NCBI RefSeq assembly: GCF_030272615.1
Contig: NC_081407.1
Location: 318,026,456 to 318,090,455, forward strand
DNA length: 64,000 bases
Direction of reading: 5' to 3'
Source of the DNA: Cryptomeria japonica
Taxonomy: Eukaryota; Streptophyta; Pinopsida; Cupressales; Cupressaceae
Within the stretch, counting starts at the first letter, position 1, and each line of letters begins with the position of its first letter. The position numbers and the translations under genes were made by a program. Positions 44,654-57,392 of the stretch are shown here, piece by piece. The notes beneath the pieces were generated by a model. The model saw only the letters and a list, made by a program, of their open reading frames with translations. It did not search any database and was not told the origin of the DNA.

Positions 44654-45365
44654 ACTGTAATCATTTATGTGCAAGTTATTGTCAGTATAAGTTGGAATTC
44701 ATGGTTGTGTTATATTGTTGTCCTTAAAAAGGCTTTGTTTTGATTTATTATTGGCTTTTAGTATCTTCTTGGTTGTATTTATGCCCTTGTAAGACCCGTG
44801 CCCGAATCTGGGCAAATTTGAATATCTTTGTATTTCATTTTCTATGAGTTGCTCCCTTGTTACAATAGTGCTACTATGGGCTTCAATAGCGCCAAAGTAG
44901 TGTCAATATATTTTTGGCTTGGTTTTTGAGTCCCTCAGTTGATATCTATGCTTGGTCTTTATTCCAGAGGCTTGTTTTGTTATGTTTGATGGTTTTGGGG
45001 CATTGTGTTGTTCATTTGTGATATGTGTGAATCCATTTGGGCTCCAACAAGTGGTTTTGTGCTTGTTCGTTGAGGTTTTGATATATTGCTCCTGCAAGTT
45101 GAGTGATTCCTTGCTGTTGAGGATGGTTAATTGTAGCTCCAGCGAGAGGTTACGTTGTGCCTCATTGTGGAGGATCATTCTATGTTATTGGATTCATGTA
45201 TTTCCCCTATTTTTGTGTATTTGACACTCTTGGGGCTCTCTTTATTGTTTCATTTTGGCATTATGAGCTTATGGCTTGGTCCTTGTTAAGTGGCTCTTGG
45301 TTCTATGTTGATGGTTATCTTTGTGATTCAATTGTATTAGTTTTGTAATGACTTTTAATGCTAGT
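44654..45365. other. Flank between elements A and B
   Basis: 712 bases without a supported gene; a 91-codon open frame has no recognisable domain. AGTGCTACTATGGGC and AATAGCGCCAAAG at about 44870 resemble the motif array of element B, so this may be related retrotransposon DNA. Confidence 0.4.
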
Positions 45366-47194
45366 TGTAGTCACATAAATCTGTCCACTTAATTAAATGA
45401 ATATTTAGTATTTATTTGATTATTTAACCATCAATCAATAATTAATTAAATAAATATTTAATTAATTCATCTCAACCCTCTTCTCCTATTAATTAAATAA
45501 ATTATTCAATTTATTTGATTTAATTCACTTAACCAAATTCAAGCCATTAATTAAATAAATAAATCATATTTTTTTAATTTAATCTTCTCTCACATTTAAA
45601 TAAATTAATATTTATATTTTTTTAAATCCCCCAAAATCTCATCCCTCACATTTAAATAAATTAACATTTATTTAAAACACCTTTATCCTCCACCCACTTG
45701 CATTTTCCTACAAATGCAAGTTGCACAACTATTTTAAATAAATAAATTATTTATTTAAAATCCTATTTATCCTCACCCACTTGAAACCTTTAATGGTTTC
45801 CCTTAAAGTCTTCAAACTTAATGACTTATTTCTAGAGTCTTCTAAAAACTTTAATGGTTTCCCTTAAAGTCCTCAAACTCAATGGCTTCCTTCTAGAGTC
45901 TTCTTAAGCCTTTAATGGTTTCCCTTAAAGTCTTCAAACTTAATGGATTCCTTCTAGAGTCTTCTTAAGCCTTTAATGCTTTCCCTCAAAGTCTTCAAGC
46001 ATTTAATGCTTTATCTTCCTTTTTCTCATGTAAATAAATTAAGATTTATTTAAATAAAATCCAAAATTCACATTCACATTTAAATAAATTAATATTTATT
46101 TAAATATCCATCCAAATGCAAATTACACCATTTAATTGAAATAAATGATTTTATTTTAATTGAAAATCCCAAAATTCCTCCCACTTGCATTCTCCTACAA
46201 AATCCACTTGCATGCCTAAATCCCTTTTAGATTCTTCTAACTCCTTCTAATTAGCCTATTCCTATCTTAATCATTGTCACATTCCTAAATAAAAGGAAGT
46301 CACTTCTCAAAAACCTTCAAAGTCTTCAATAACCGTTAAAGGCTTTATGTCTTCAAATGGTTAACCTCTAAAGTCTTCCAAACCATTAAAGGCTCTTACA
46401 TAACATTTATGGTTAACTCACCTTTTACCTTTGGTTAGAGACTTTCCTCTAACTTAACCATCCTTTTGACTCATGGGTCTCTTCAAAGTATTTATTTCTT
46501 TGACTAAGGTAACCATTTAACCCTTGCACATTCATTTATCTCTTGGATAAAAGGAATATATGTTAACCTAACACTAACCCAACCCCCCAAGGTAACCATC
46601 ATGTCCCCTCAAGCATTTAATGCTCCTTATCTCTCCTCTCAAGCCTCTTCATGGTGACACTTGTCAACATGGGATTGGGTTGAAAGTCTCACATGGATTG
46701 AATATCTTTCAATCCTAACCCTTGTTAAGATTGCTCAATCTTAACCCTTCATTTCCCCATTTCTTCTATAAATAGAACCCTTCTCCTCAAGCAAAGAAGG
46801 AAGCATTAGAGTATTGTTGTTATACTGGTATTAGCATAGAGCTTTTTCATAGCATCACTATCTACACTTGCATAGATTTTGTTTATCATATTCAACCATC
46901 TTGAATCTCTATATGGCATCCATGGCTAGTGCTAAAAGCTGAGAGCTACACTCATGTGGAACTTCGAGAGGAGAGGAACATGGGAGGAGCAACTATGAGC
47001 ATCTTGGTTAGCATTTGGAGGAGCATAGTTTATTTATTCTATGTTTGTATGCTTTTTTATTTTATGCTCAATATCTCTCTTGATATGCCTGTTTAGAATA
47101 ATCTTTGGTTGCTAACACTAACGTTTTGCTTCTTGTGATCTTGTGTGTGTGTTGCCATCAAACCAGATTTTCTAATCCTTTTTGCAGAGCATCA
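45366..47194 (+). repeat. 5' LTR of element B
   Basis: Begins TGTAGTCACATAAATC and ends GCAGAGCATCA. It contains a ~62 bp tandem repeat (45787-46010, about 3.5 copies, unit CTTTAATGGTTTCCC...TCTAGAGTCTTCT) and a TATA box at 46767. Confidence 0.92.
46767..46775 (+). promoter_or_regulatory. TATA box in element B LTR
   Basis: TATAAATAG in a CT-rich setting, repeated at 62125-62133 in the 3' LTR. It is a strong match to the plant TATA consensus. Confidence 0.7.
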
Positions 47195-47212
47195 TTTGGT
47201 GAACCCAACATG
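47195..47212 (+). other. Putative primer binding site of element B
   Basis: TTTGGTGAACCCAACATG follows the LTR directly; TGGTGAACCC is in the right place for a PBS. The cognate tRNA was not identified. Confidence 0.55.
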
Positions 47213-50064
47213 AATCCAAAGCAACCAATTTTTAAACTACTAACAATTTTCATGATTTGAATTGACACACAGAGTCGCTTTAGCATTTTCATTCACGCTT
47301 AAGCACCTTCGAAACTGGGCACTTTAGCATTATTGTTCATAATAATAGCGTTATTATTCATAATAATAGCGCTATTGTTCATAATAATAGCGTTATTGTC
47401 TCTCATTTGGCACTATTGACCTTCTTTTAGAGCTATTGACCCTTAAATAGTGCTACTATAGCTTCTTTTAGCGCTTTTGGCTCTTTGTTTGATAGAATTA
47501 ATTCTGTCTGACAGAGTTCTTTTAGCGCTTTTGTCTCTTCTTGTAGTGCTTTAGCATTTCTTTTGGTGCTTTTTTGCTTATTTAGCGCTTTTGTGTTAAA
47601 TAGCGCTTCTATTTTCACACAAAGTAGCGCTATTGTAATAGAGAGTTGTACATAAATACCTTACAACCGAAAAACAAAAAAAATTAGGCTTGTAGAAGCC
47701 CACAAAATAGGCGGATTTTACTAACTCTTTTGTGCAGGTTTAAAGTAGATTAAAAAGTAGATTTATTTGTTTTTACTAACTTTATTTTCAAAATTGGTTT
47801 TTAAAAATGAATTCACTTTTTAGTTTGGTTTAAAATTAACTTCACATTTCAAATTTGGGTTCTTAAAAAGAAACACACATTTATTTGGGCTCTTAAAAAG
47901 AATTTCATTTGTCCAAGGTAAAAAGAACCACAAACTCAAACCCAACAATTTTTTACTTTTGCAAGTTAGGATTCATTTTATTTTGGTGCTTAAAATCAAC
48001 AACACAACTTTCATTTCTTGCATCAACTTAAAGGAAATTCACAATCAACATTTCATTTTGGGCAAACTAAAAAGAACAAGCCATTTTGCCTTCAAGTTCC
48101 CAAAATGATTTTACTTCAAGCAAACACGTGTTTTTCAATTCAGTTGACCAGGATTTCAAATTCCTAGTTTACCAAACAATTTGCCTTTGAAGTTAAAAAT
48201 AACACCATGATTGTTGGAGCAACATCTCCAAATAGTTAGATCACATTGCAATGAAAATCAGTTAAAAAGAACAAGTGCTTTTTGTGATTGGAACACTTGT
48301 GCAAAATTTGTCGAGTGGTCCTACTTCTAACACACACTATCCTCTCCCTTGGCTTTCGTGGTCCTAGGTACAAGAGAAAAGTTTTAGTAACACTCAAAGT
48401 TTATCTTTTTAAGAGAGGCTTGCCAAGAGACACATCACTCTTGGGAACGACCTCGCGCTGTAAATCCTTCAAGCCGCTATAGAAATCAGGTGTGAGTGAA
48501 AGCTACAGCCTTGGGTATAGTTGTTCCTACAGTGTAACTTGTAGAAAGGACAAATGGGCCCCACCACAAGTTACAAGGCTCTTAAGTGAGTCACTGCAGA
48601 ATGAACTTATGTCCAAAAACATCAAAAATTACTAGACACCTTTTTATGTAGAAGCCCACCCATTCTATTGATTGAGGATATTTGTGAGAAGTTCAGTGCA
48701 AGAGCATAGATGGTTTTGCTCCCAAGATACTCACCACACATATTTCCTTGAGTAGAAACATAGCTTTTCGAAAGGCTACTTGTAGCTTGATAAAAGTGGT
48801 GACTCCCCACCATAGGAATCATCTATTTGTTATGCTCACACAAGACTTAGTATATCACATTATTACCTGCCACGACAAGATTCATAAGGTATGTAGTACC
48901 AAAGTTGAAGAAATATCAAGATGTGGGCTGAAATTATCGCAACTAGCCATTTGACCTTAGGGATAAAGTGTGTTTGAAGTGTCTTCGTTTTGTGTCAAGA
49001 CCAGTGATAAACTGAGCCGACTTCAGGATTTTTGGAAAAACATACTCAAAAACATTTGGAAAAGGGGTCATAAAGTCCAAAGATTGGGTTGATTTAGACC
49101 CACACTTATTTGTGACTTTTGAGGCAACATTCTTGTGTTTGTGTGCTTGCTTTGTTTTCTTGTCAAAGAAAAATCAAAAACCAATTCAAAAATAAGTATT
49201 CATCCAACAGAAAATTTTCAACACCAACATTTGGCAAAAATAAAAAACAAAGTATGAAACTATATGACCATCCTTCACATTTTGAGAAGGAAGAATCTTC
49301 ATCAACATATCAATTTGAAGAAAAGACCATTGAGCTCAAAGGCTTTCATCAAAAGAAGGAAATTTTTCTATCTCAATAGACAAATCTTTGTCTCACATAG
49401 AACCTTCTTACGTCACATGCGTCTATATCTTCAAGGAAAAACCAACAAGTTTGATCAAGAGTCTTTAAACCACAGAGCTTTTACTCAATATAGAGCTTTG
49501 AGTTATCATGAAAACAAGGGAGGAAAAATCAATCCCGCCTTCTTTCCAGACATTTTCATCACATATAACATAGCTCGAGAAGAACCACCAACCCCCGAAA
49601 GAGAAGAGGAATAATTTGTCCCATTTGTAACACAAAGTTTTTATTGAAGTTAAGATTCCATCCATTCTCACATTCATACATCATAAATCCATTTCAACTC
49701 TCGAAACATAATGAGGTCTTTGTCCTAAGTTCTTTTTAGTAATTGCTTGAATCAAAACAACACATCACTTTTTAGAGTGTCTCTACATCTAGGATAAACT
49801 CATCCTAAGAGGCATTTCTACAGAGGTTAAAACTAGTCTATGAGTGCATCCTCTCATTACTAGGTATCTTGGTCTGTAACACATCTCAGACTTTGCTATA
49901 CTTTATCATATCAAACATTGTCAACACACACAACAAGCAATTCATAGAAGGATTGTGGTAACATCAAACCTTTAGTGCTAGAGATCCATATGAAAATTTA
50001 TCTCTTATTCCATCACCAACTCATAATCATTTTCACCAAACTTCAACAACAACTTGTAAACAAA
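47213..50064 (+). other. Long 5' leader of element B with TAGCGCTTTTG motif array
   Basis: No supported gene; short open frames at 49119-49614 have no recognisable domain. Between 47280 and 47640 a motif of the form TAGCGCTTTTG or TAGCGCTATTG recurs a dozen or so times, some copies within CATAATAATAGCG units. The rest is rich in TTAAAAAGAA repeats (47800-48100). Confidence 0.65.
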
Positions 50065-52697
50065 ATGGCTCAAACTAGATCACGGTCTAGACAACAAGAG
50101 ATAGAAGAGAAAGAGGAGGAATATCTCAATGAATTCCAAGAAGCCCTTGGAGGAAACGCAAATTATGAAAATCCAAGTACTCCTACTCTTGCAACAATAG
50201 AAAGGGCACAACACAACCCCCTCTTCAATCAACTTTTTGACGAAATCCTCAAGAACAACGTTGATGCTCACTTTTTAAGACTTGCCCAAGAGGGAGCCAA
50301 ACTACCCTCTGACTTTGATACTACACAATTAAGGAAAGCATTGGAACACCATAGTTGTAATGAGGGTGGAAGAGGTTGAGATAACTTCATATAGGACCTT
50401 CATCAAGAAAATCCCCCACCTCCTCCTCCTCCTAATGACATTGACATGTTGAGGTAACAAGTCAAGAATTTAGCCCAACAACTCCATAGTGGTGTGAAAA
50501 CTACCCAGTTTTCACTTAATGATATTTTTTCCTATCCCTTTGACAGGAATCTACATATGCCACCTTTTCCACGAGGGTTTGAAACACCTAAGTTTGAAAA
50601 GTATCAGGGAAAAGGAGATGTTAGGGAATTTCATTCAGCTTGCCTAGAAGTGGCATATGAAGACACATATCTAATTCGCCTCTTTCCTCAGAGTTTGGGA
50701 GGGACAACCACACAATGGTTTTCCCGACTAACAGGCGGCATTAGGACATTTGAAGAACTGGTCCAAAAGTTCATTGCACATTATTCACATAACATTGAAT
50801 GTGATGTCACCATGGCAAATTTGTGTAACACCAAGCAAAAAATAGGGGAGCTATTTTCAGCTTTCCTGCAACGATGGCGACAAATGTCTAGCAAACGTTC
50901 TCTTCAATTACCTGAACGAGAACTAGTGGAAATATTTATTTCCAACTTGAATGAAGAAATGGAATTCCATCTAGACATGAAAGGCACATAGTCCTTTAAT
51001 GACATGATCACCCGGGGTTTAAAATGTGAACGGAACCTCATAAAAAGGGGGCTTATCAAGATATACAATGAACCAAAAGACAGCCCTTGCTCGCAATTCA
51101 ACAGTGATAAACCTAACTTCTGGAATAAAAACAAAAAAATCATCAATGATGGGGTTGTAGATGCAAGGACTATCAAGAGTGCACAACCTATAGTCCTATT
51201 TGTGGGGCAAAGACCCCCTCCTAAGAATAACACAGTCGCTCCCCCAAATGAAGGATGCAATGTACCACAAGAGGAACCGAGACAATGCTAGCAAAATTAT
51301 AAACCAAAACGTACATACACTCCCTTAGGGGAACCTATTGAAACAGTGTTACGTCAGTTGGTCTCTTCAAATCTAGTGACCTTACCAAAGACATCTAATT
51401 ACGAACCTTAGGTCAAACCTTCATGGTGGAGGGATAATGAACATTGTGAATTCCATCAAGGGAAAGGGCATAAAACAAGTAATTGTCATAGATTGAAAGA
51501 TCTTGTTCAGGATCTTATTGACCAAGGAGAGATTGAAATTGAAGGGCATGACCCAAGAACCACAAATAATGATCATCTTATGTTTAAGAATCCACTTCCA
51601 TCACAAGATCAAAGGGGTCCTTCCACTTCAGGACAAAACACATATACCAATGATTATACACGAGCCGCCTATAATTACACTGTGAATCACCTATATGATG
51701 CCAATGAATAAATTGCAACCACTACCATCAAAGATCCAAGCCCTACCTGCAATGTTGTTACGCGTCGCAACAAGATCACCATTAAAACAGCTCCACAAAG
51801 CACAACCTCCATCTTAAAATAGTATAACCTCATGGAACAGTTAGATAAGACGTCTGCACTTATATCCATCTTAGAGCTTTTGCACCTATCCCCATCTCAT
51901 AAAATAATCTTGGATCAATCTCTCCAAGAGGTGTCAGTTCCTCCCAATCTAAATACAAAACAATTTCAAGCTATGGATGGTAATCTGAGGTCATCACCAT
52001 GTCTCACTTTCTCTGAAAGCGATAATACATCCTTCCAACAGTCTCATAACGCCTCACTCCATATTGAAGGATTCATCAACCAACACAGAATCAAGTGAGT
52101 CTTGATCGACAATGGAGTAGGCCTAAATATCTGTACATTACAATTGGTCACAACATTGGGATATGTAGTTGAATCAGTGGATCCCTGCAAAAACATAACC
52201 ATAAAAGCCTATGATGATGCAGAGCATTCATCCAAAGGAGCAATTGTGTTACCAATCTGAGTGGGCCCAGTGGTGAAACACATCATATGTCAAGTTCTGG
52301 ACCTTCCTCCACCATATAATTTGTTGTTAGGAAGATCTTGGACACATGCCATGCAAGCCATTCCATTCACCTTCCACCAGTGCATCAAGCTCCCTCATAA
52401 TGGTGTAGAAATTATGATCCTAGGCGATGCAAATCCATTTGTATATTGTAACAATATCAACCATCAACCAGAGATTACCATTCCCAACAACAGAGAAGCT
52501 ATCCCATCCACATCATATGTAAGTCCAGCCTCTCTTTCCAATTAAAATACCACTATACCCAAGCAAGAAAAGCTAAAAATGAAAATGGTAGAGGAAGGTC
52601 CTGGGGAGTACAATCTAAGCCAACTCTTTTGTGTTGGGCAACTACCCACTTCTCCTAGAACTCATGGTAAACCTCAAAGGTTACTTCAAACATCACT
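50065..52697 (+). pseudogene. Element B Gag and protease
   Basis: One frame from ATG 50065 (MAQTRSRSRQQE), broken by about 11 stops but no frameshift. Gag domain: PPFPRGFETPKFEKYQGKGD, RLFPQSLGGTTTQWFSRLTG, NTKQKIGELFSAFLQRWRQM (50550-50950). Knuckle variant CEFHQGKGHKTSNC (about 51445-51486). Protease: VLIDNGVGLNICT (about 52099) and NLLLGRSWTHAM (about 52320). Order and spacing match element A, with a shorter N-terminal region. The frame is interrupted after 52697 by a solo LTR and continues at 53751. Confidence 0.85.
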
Positions 52698-53745
52698 TGT
52701 TGGTATTTTGGATATGTTGATATGGTTTTTTCATTGATGTCAACACTTGTCAACACTTCAACACTTGGAGATTCTTGTTATGTTCACCGACAAGTCAGTG
52801 ACTTATGCATAGTCACCGGTATTTGGTTCACCAGCAGGTTATATTGTTCACCAGCACTTGGAATGATTTGGAGACTACTTGGTTATGTCGAAGACATTGT
52901 TTGGATGCTTTGTTATGGTGATTTGTTTATTGGTTTATTCAGGTTTGCATATTTGTTGTTACCGGCAAATAAGTCCAGGTTATACACCGGAAAGCATATC
53001 TATTCCAGATCAGCACGACACATCATGAAGATGATTTGTTATTATTGTAAATGCATTGAGCGGACATGATGCATCGGTTATTGATTCATTTGTAATTGAT
53101 TTTATTGTAATATATTTAGTTAGCTGACCTACTCAATTGGTTTTAGGTTATGGTATAAATGTAAGATCTCATTTGTGAGATTGATATGGATAGGGAAAAA
53201 GGATTGTAATAAGGTATATGCGAATATAAGCAGAGCTATACATGTAGACATCATTCAAGATTGAAGCAAGGTTTGAAGAAGGCAAATCAGAGCTAAACCG
53301 GTACTGAATCCAGCATATGAAGATGTTATTTTGAGCAATACATTATCATTGGATTTAACCATCCAATTGTAGTCAGTGTGACTCCCATTTTGTGATTGAG
53401 CAGTGAGCTCTAGGCAGTTGACCTTTCTGCATATGCAGACTCCATATTGTACACACATACTATTTGCAGTACTATCATCTGATTGTGGGTAAGGCTTCCC
53501 ACCATGGTTTTTTCCCTTACAGGGTTTCCACGTACAAATATTGGTGTTATGTGTTGTGGATGTTATTGTCTTTCTGTTTCATGCATTAATCTTTACCGGT
53601 ACTGCACTTAACTGATAAAACTGTCTACCAGCATAAAGTTTGGTATCCCGGTATTAAGCATTAAGTTTTGGTTAAGTTAATTTTGGTTTGAATTTATTAG
53701 ACAACTGATTCACCCCCCCCTCTCAGTTGTCTCTGGGACCTAACA
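52698..53745 (+). mobile_element. Solo LTR inserted in element B
   Basis: 1048 bp from TGTTGGTATTTTGG to GGGACCTAACA, flanked by TCACT/CCACT (4 of 5 bases). The end carries GATTCACCCC...CTCTCAG as in the LARD-like element's LTR. There is no internal region, so it arose by LTR-LTR recombination. CACCGG and ACCGGTA motifs recur in it. Confidence 0.8.
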
Positions 53746-53750
53746 CCACT

Positions 53751-56147
53751 GGTTAAGCCATCATGCACTTTGGCACCTTTTATCCTTGGAAAGAGTCAAG
53801 AAGAAGAGACCCGAGATGAGGACTTAGCAGAATGGATCTATAAAGATCCTATCACCACAGAAATCCCACAAGCTAAGCTTCCCATAGATCAATATGGAAA
53901 AGGCCTTCTCATTATGCAAAGAATGGGCTATGATGGTCAGAGTGTTTTGGGACCTTGCAAGCAAGGACGACATGAGCCACTGCAGTCGGAATTAAAGCCT
54001 AAAGATAACACTAGATTAGGATTTCAAAAGGAGATTCTTCCTAAGCTGAAATTCAAAGGGAAACCCAACAAACCTCTATATCAGCCTAATAATCTAAAGA
54101 GGCCACCCTTGATTATATCAGTGGCACCAAAAACCGCACCAATTGCCCCAATGCGACTGAGAATCCCAGCAATACCATCGACAACACTGATCATCCCACC
54201 AATCAAACCTGCAACCCCATTAGTAGCAACAACTGCATCAATAGCACCATTACCAGTATCAGAACCCCCAATAGTATTGACAACACCGACAATTCCATCA
54301 GAAGCAGCAGATTCAACAATACCGATACTCCCAGTATCGAATTCATTGATCCCAATAATCCTTCCTGTAGCACCAACCATTCCATCTCCAAAGGTACATC
54401 AACCGATCACACCTACGATATTTAACTCAAAGGATATCCCGGTATGATATAGTAATTGAATACTGGAAAGCAACTCAAAGACTGACTCAAATGAGTGGGA
54501 ATTTGATTCAGTACATCTCAATACTTCAGATGAGGAAGACGTGTCACCACCTCCACCTCATAAAGAAATCCTTGTTTACGGAGAAGCACAGATTAAAACC
54601 TCTTGGTTTCCTGAACTGGAAACATCTTCCACATACCCTACGTCACATCCTACGTCCAATTCTAATAGGGAGAGTACCATCAACGACCTTCACCATAACA
54701 TCTTGACCCTCACTGACACATCTTATGAATTTAACCTGATCGATGAGGTAATGCCCATTATCCATCCTGAAATCATCGAATGGAACCAATCTAATCCCCC
54801 ATGCCTTGACCATTTCCAAAATGATGAGGCGATTATTGAATTTTTGGAACTATGGGATAACATACCAAGCGGGGATCACAAAGTTGGATTCGCCATTGAA
54901 CTTAATAGCGCAACATACTTTGGGGTGGATGCCAAACCTTTCAGCTACAAAAATATTACAATAGAACATGGATCTTCTAGTGAAAACCACATTGTGGCAC
55001 TATTTGATCCCAAAAAAGTAAATAGAAAGAGCGTATCTAATGGTGAAAACCTCTCTGAGGCGCTTACAAATGAAAGGTTTGACATTCTCCTTTCTAATGC
55101 AAATCAGGAATGATCAACAATCCTTATTGAGGAAACAAAACAATTCAACATAGGGACCCCTAAAACTCCTCACCACATACATCTGGCATCTCTTTTAACT
55201 TCAGAGGAACAACCTAAGTTTGTCAAATTCTTCCAGAAGCGTCAGATCAACTTCGCATGGTCATATGTAGACATGCCTGGTCTTGATCTTGATTTAGTCA
55301 TGCATCACCTCACTATAGTAGAAGGAGCTAAGGCTATCAAACAGAAGCTTCGCAAGATGCACCCCTAGATTGCGGTACTAGTCAAAGCAGAACTTAAGAA
55401 ACTCCTGGATGTTGGTTTTATTAGACCAATTAATTATGCAAATTGGATCTCCAACATTGTACTTGTTAGTAAACCAAATGGGGGCATATGTATCTGTACT
55501 AACTTTAGAGATCTAAACAAGGCATGTCCTAAAGACGACTTCCCCCTACCAAACATTGACATGATCTTGGACCTAACAGTAGGACATGCCATGATTTCTC
55601 TCATGGATGGCTTTTCAGGGTACAACCAGACAAAGATCACTCTGGAGGATCAACATAAAACTACCTTCACATGTCCATGGGGAACATACTGTTGGAATGT
55701 AATGCCTTTTGGTCTAAAGAATGCAAGGGCGACCTATCAAAGAGCAATGACCACCATCTTTCATGATATGATGCATACCATAATGGAAGATTATGTTGAT
55801 GATTTATTTGCAAAATCATTAACAAGAGAAGGTCATCTAGTAATAATAGAGAAAATCTTTGATAGAATGGAACAATATCATGTTCGACTCAACCCAAAGA
55901 AATGTGTCTTTGGAGTAACCTTAGGGAAGCTTCTAGGAAATATTGTCTCAAGCAAAGGCATTGAGGTCGATCCTGCAAAGGTCAAAGCAATCATGGACAT
56001 GCCACCTCCAACAATATCAATCAACTAAGGACATTACAAGGGCGGCTTCAATCCATCCAAAGATTCATTGCACAACTAGCAGATAAGTGTCATCCTTTTA
56101 CACATCTGTTACATAGAAACATTCACTTTCAATGGGATGCCCGATGC
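53751..56147 (+). pseudogene. Element B G-patch region and reverse transcriptase
   Basis: Same frame as Gag-protease. A G-patch (KGLLIMQRMGYDGQSVLG, about 53896-53990) is followed by a 100-residue Pro/Ile/Thr/Val-rich linker, then an acidic region to 55113. Reverse transcriptase runs from about 55200 to 56028: ELKKLLDVGFIRPINYANWI, SKPNGGICICTNFRDLNKAC, SLMDGFSGYNQTKI, PFGLKNARATYQRAM and the catalytic YVDD (55792-55803), all with acidic residues kept. G-patch modules beside the protease are known in retroviral-type pol genes. Stops near 54447, 55113, 55368 and 56026 and a later frameshift inactivate it. A solo LTR splits it at 56148. Confidence 0.85.
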
Positions 56148-57387
56148 TGTAGCGTCCTAAAATTGTGACACTTGCAATTTCGACTGCATTTCGGTCTTCA
56201 CGATGGCGACGCAACACGCAACCTAAATGGAGACCCCGAAACCTGATTATGACACTGAAAACTGCATTTTCTTGCACCCTGGCCTGAACCTCCTTTGCAC
56301 CCTACTGTCCCGGGAGGTGGGACCAGAGCGCCCAGCGCCCTGGTCCTTCAGGACCAGGGCGCCCAGTGCCCTGGTCCCTGGGTCCTATTTTGGGCCCGGT
56401 CTCTTTTGGACTTCGGGTCTTTTTGTTTGCAAATTGGAAATTATCTTTCCTGGTCGGCCTAAGGTCGGGAAAATCAGTCTATCAGCCCTAAATGACAAGT
56501 ATATAAACTACATATTCCTCTTTCATTCGATATGATGGAAAAGGTGTGGAAACTATACTCAAGCATTCAAGCATTCAAGCATTCTTTCAAGCAATTGATC
56601 ATTCTAAGTCTCCATTCAAGGCTAAGTGTTGCATTCAAGACAAGGATTCAACCATTGAAGAGGAGATCACTTATTACATGCTACATACAACATACAACAT
56701 ACAACAAACAACAACATCTATACCTTTGCACATAAGGATACAAACATCCTTACAACAAGGTATTAGTACTTGTTTTACATTACAGACATTACAATTACAG
56801 CATTTCTCATTTCTTGGTTAATTCCAAAACTGGGGTTTGACCTAAAGGAAAACCCCTAATCCCTAACCCCCCAATCGTCTTCGCTTTTCTATGTGTAGGT
56901 TGTAGGTACGCGGCTGAAATTGAAGATCTGGAATCCTTGTGCAGAGACGAACAGATCCCCCTTCGTTTCGCAGATTTTTCGGAGGACCGTGTGCACGTCG
57001 GGCGCCATCGTCCCGACAACTTTTGCTCAAATTTGCAGGACAGCGCCGTATCGACATTTTACTGCTAATTCCAGGTCCGCAGCTTCACCTATATCCCTAT
57101 CTCAGTTTATAAGCGAATCTTTGTCACTTTCTATGCATTCCTAGCTTAATTCTTCTATCAACATTCTTTACAAAAGAGGGTAGCCTTGCTTTCTTAACCC
57201 TTGAAACACATTTAGCATCCAATCTTGCATTGTGTGGGATTGGATCTTGTGGGTTTCAACCCCTCTTTTGAATGTAAAGTCCCTCCTAAGTGAAAACCAT
57301 CAACCCTAGAGTGACTCTCCCTTCTCTCTCCTTGGAGTTGGAAGAGGGGAGAGCAACTAGGGTTCGATCACGATTTTCCGCTTTACA
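56148..57387 (+). mobile_element. Second solo LTR inserted in element B pol
   Basis: 1240 bp from TGTAGCGTCC to CGCTTTACA with a perfect 5 bp target duplication GATGC (56143-56147 and 57388-57392). It is GC-richer than its host, includes a perfect 12 bp hairpin (56335-56362), and belongs to a different family from the other LTRs here. Confidence 0.85.
56335..56362. repeat. Perfect 12 bp GC-rich hairpin in solo LTR
   Basis: Arms GCGCCCTGGTCC and GGACCAGGGCGC with a TTCA loop; partial copies of the arm (CCAGTGCCCTGGTCC) follow at once. Confidence 0.85.
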
Positions 57388-57392
57388 GATGC

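Noticed and set aside
45361-45365. Perfect target duplication for element B
   Set aside because: CTAGT and CTACC match at only three of five bases, so it is recorded as imperfect.
52698-57387. Both solo-LTR insertions plus duplications are multiples of three (1053 and 1245 bp)
   Set aside because: They contain many stops, so keeping the frame has no meaning; probably coincidence.
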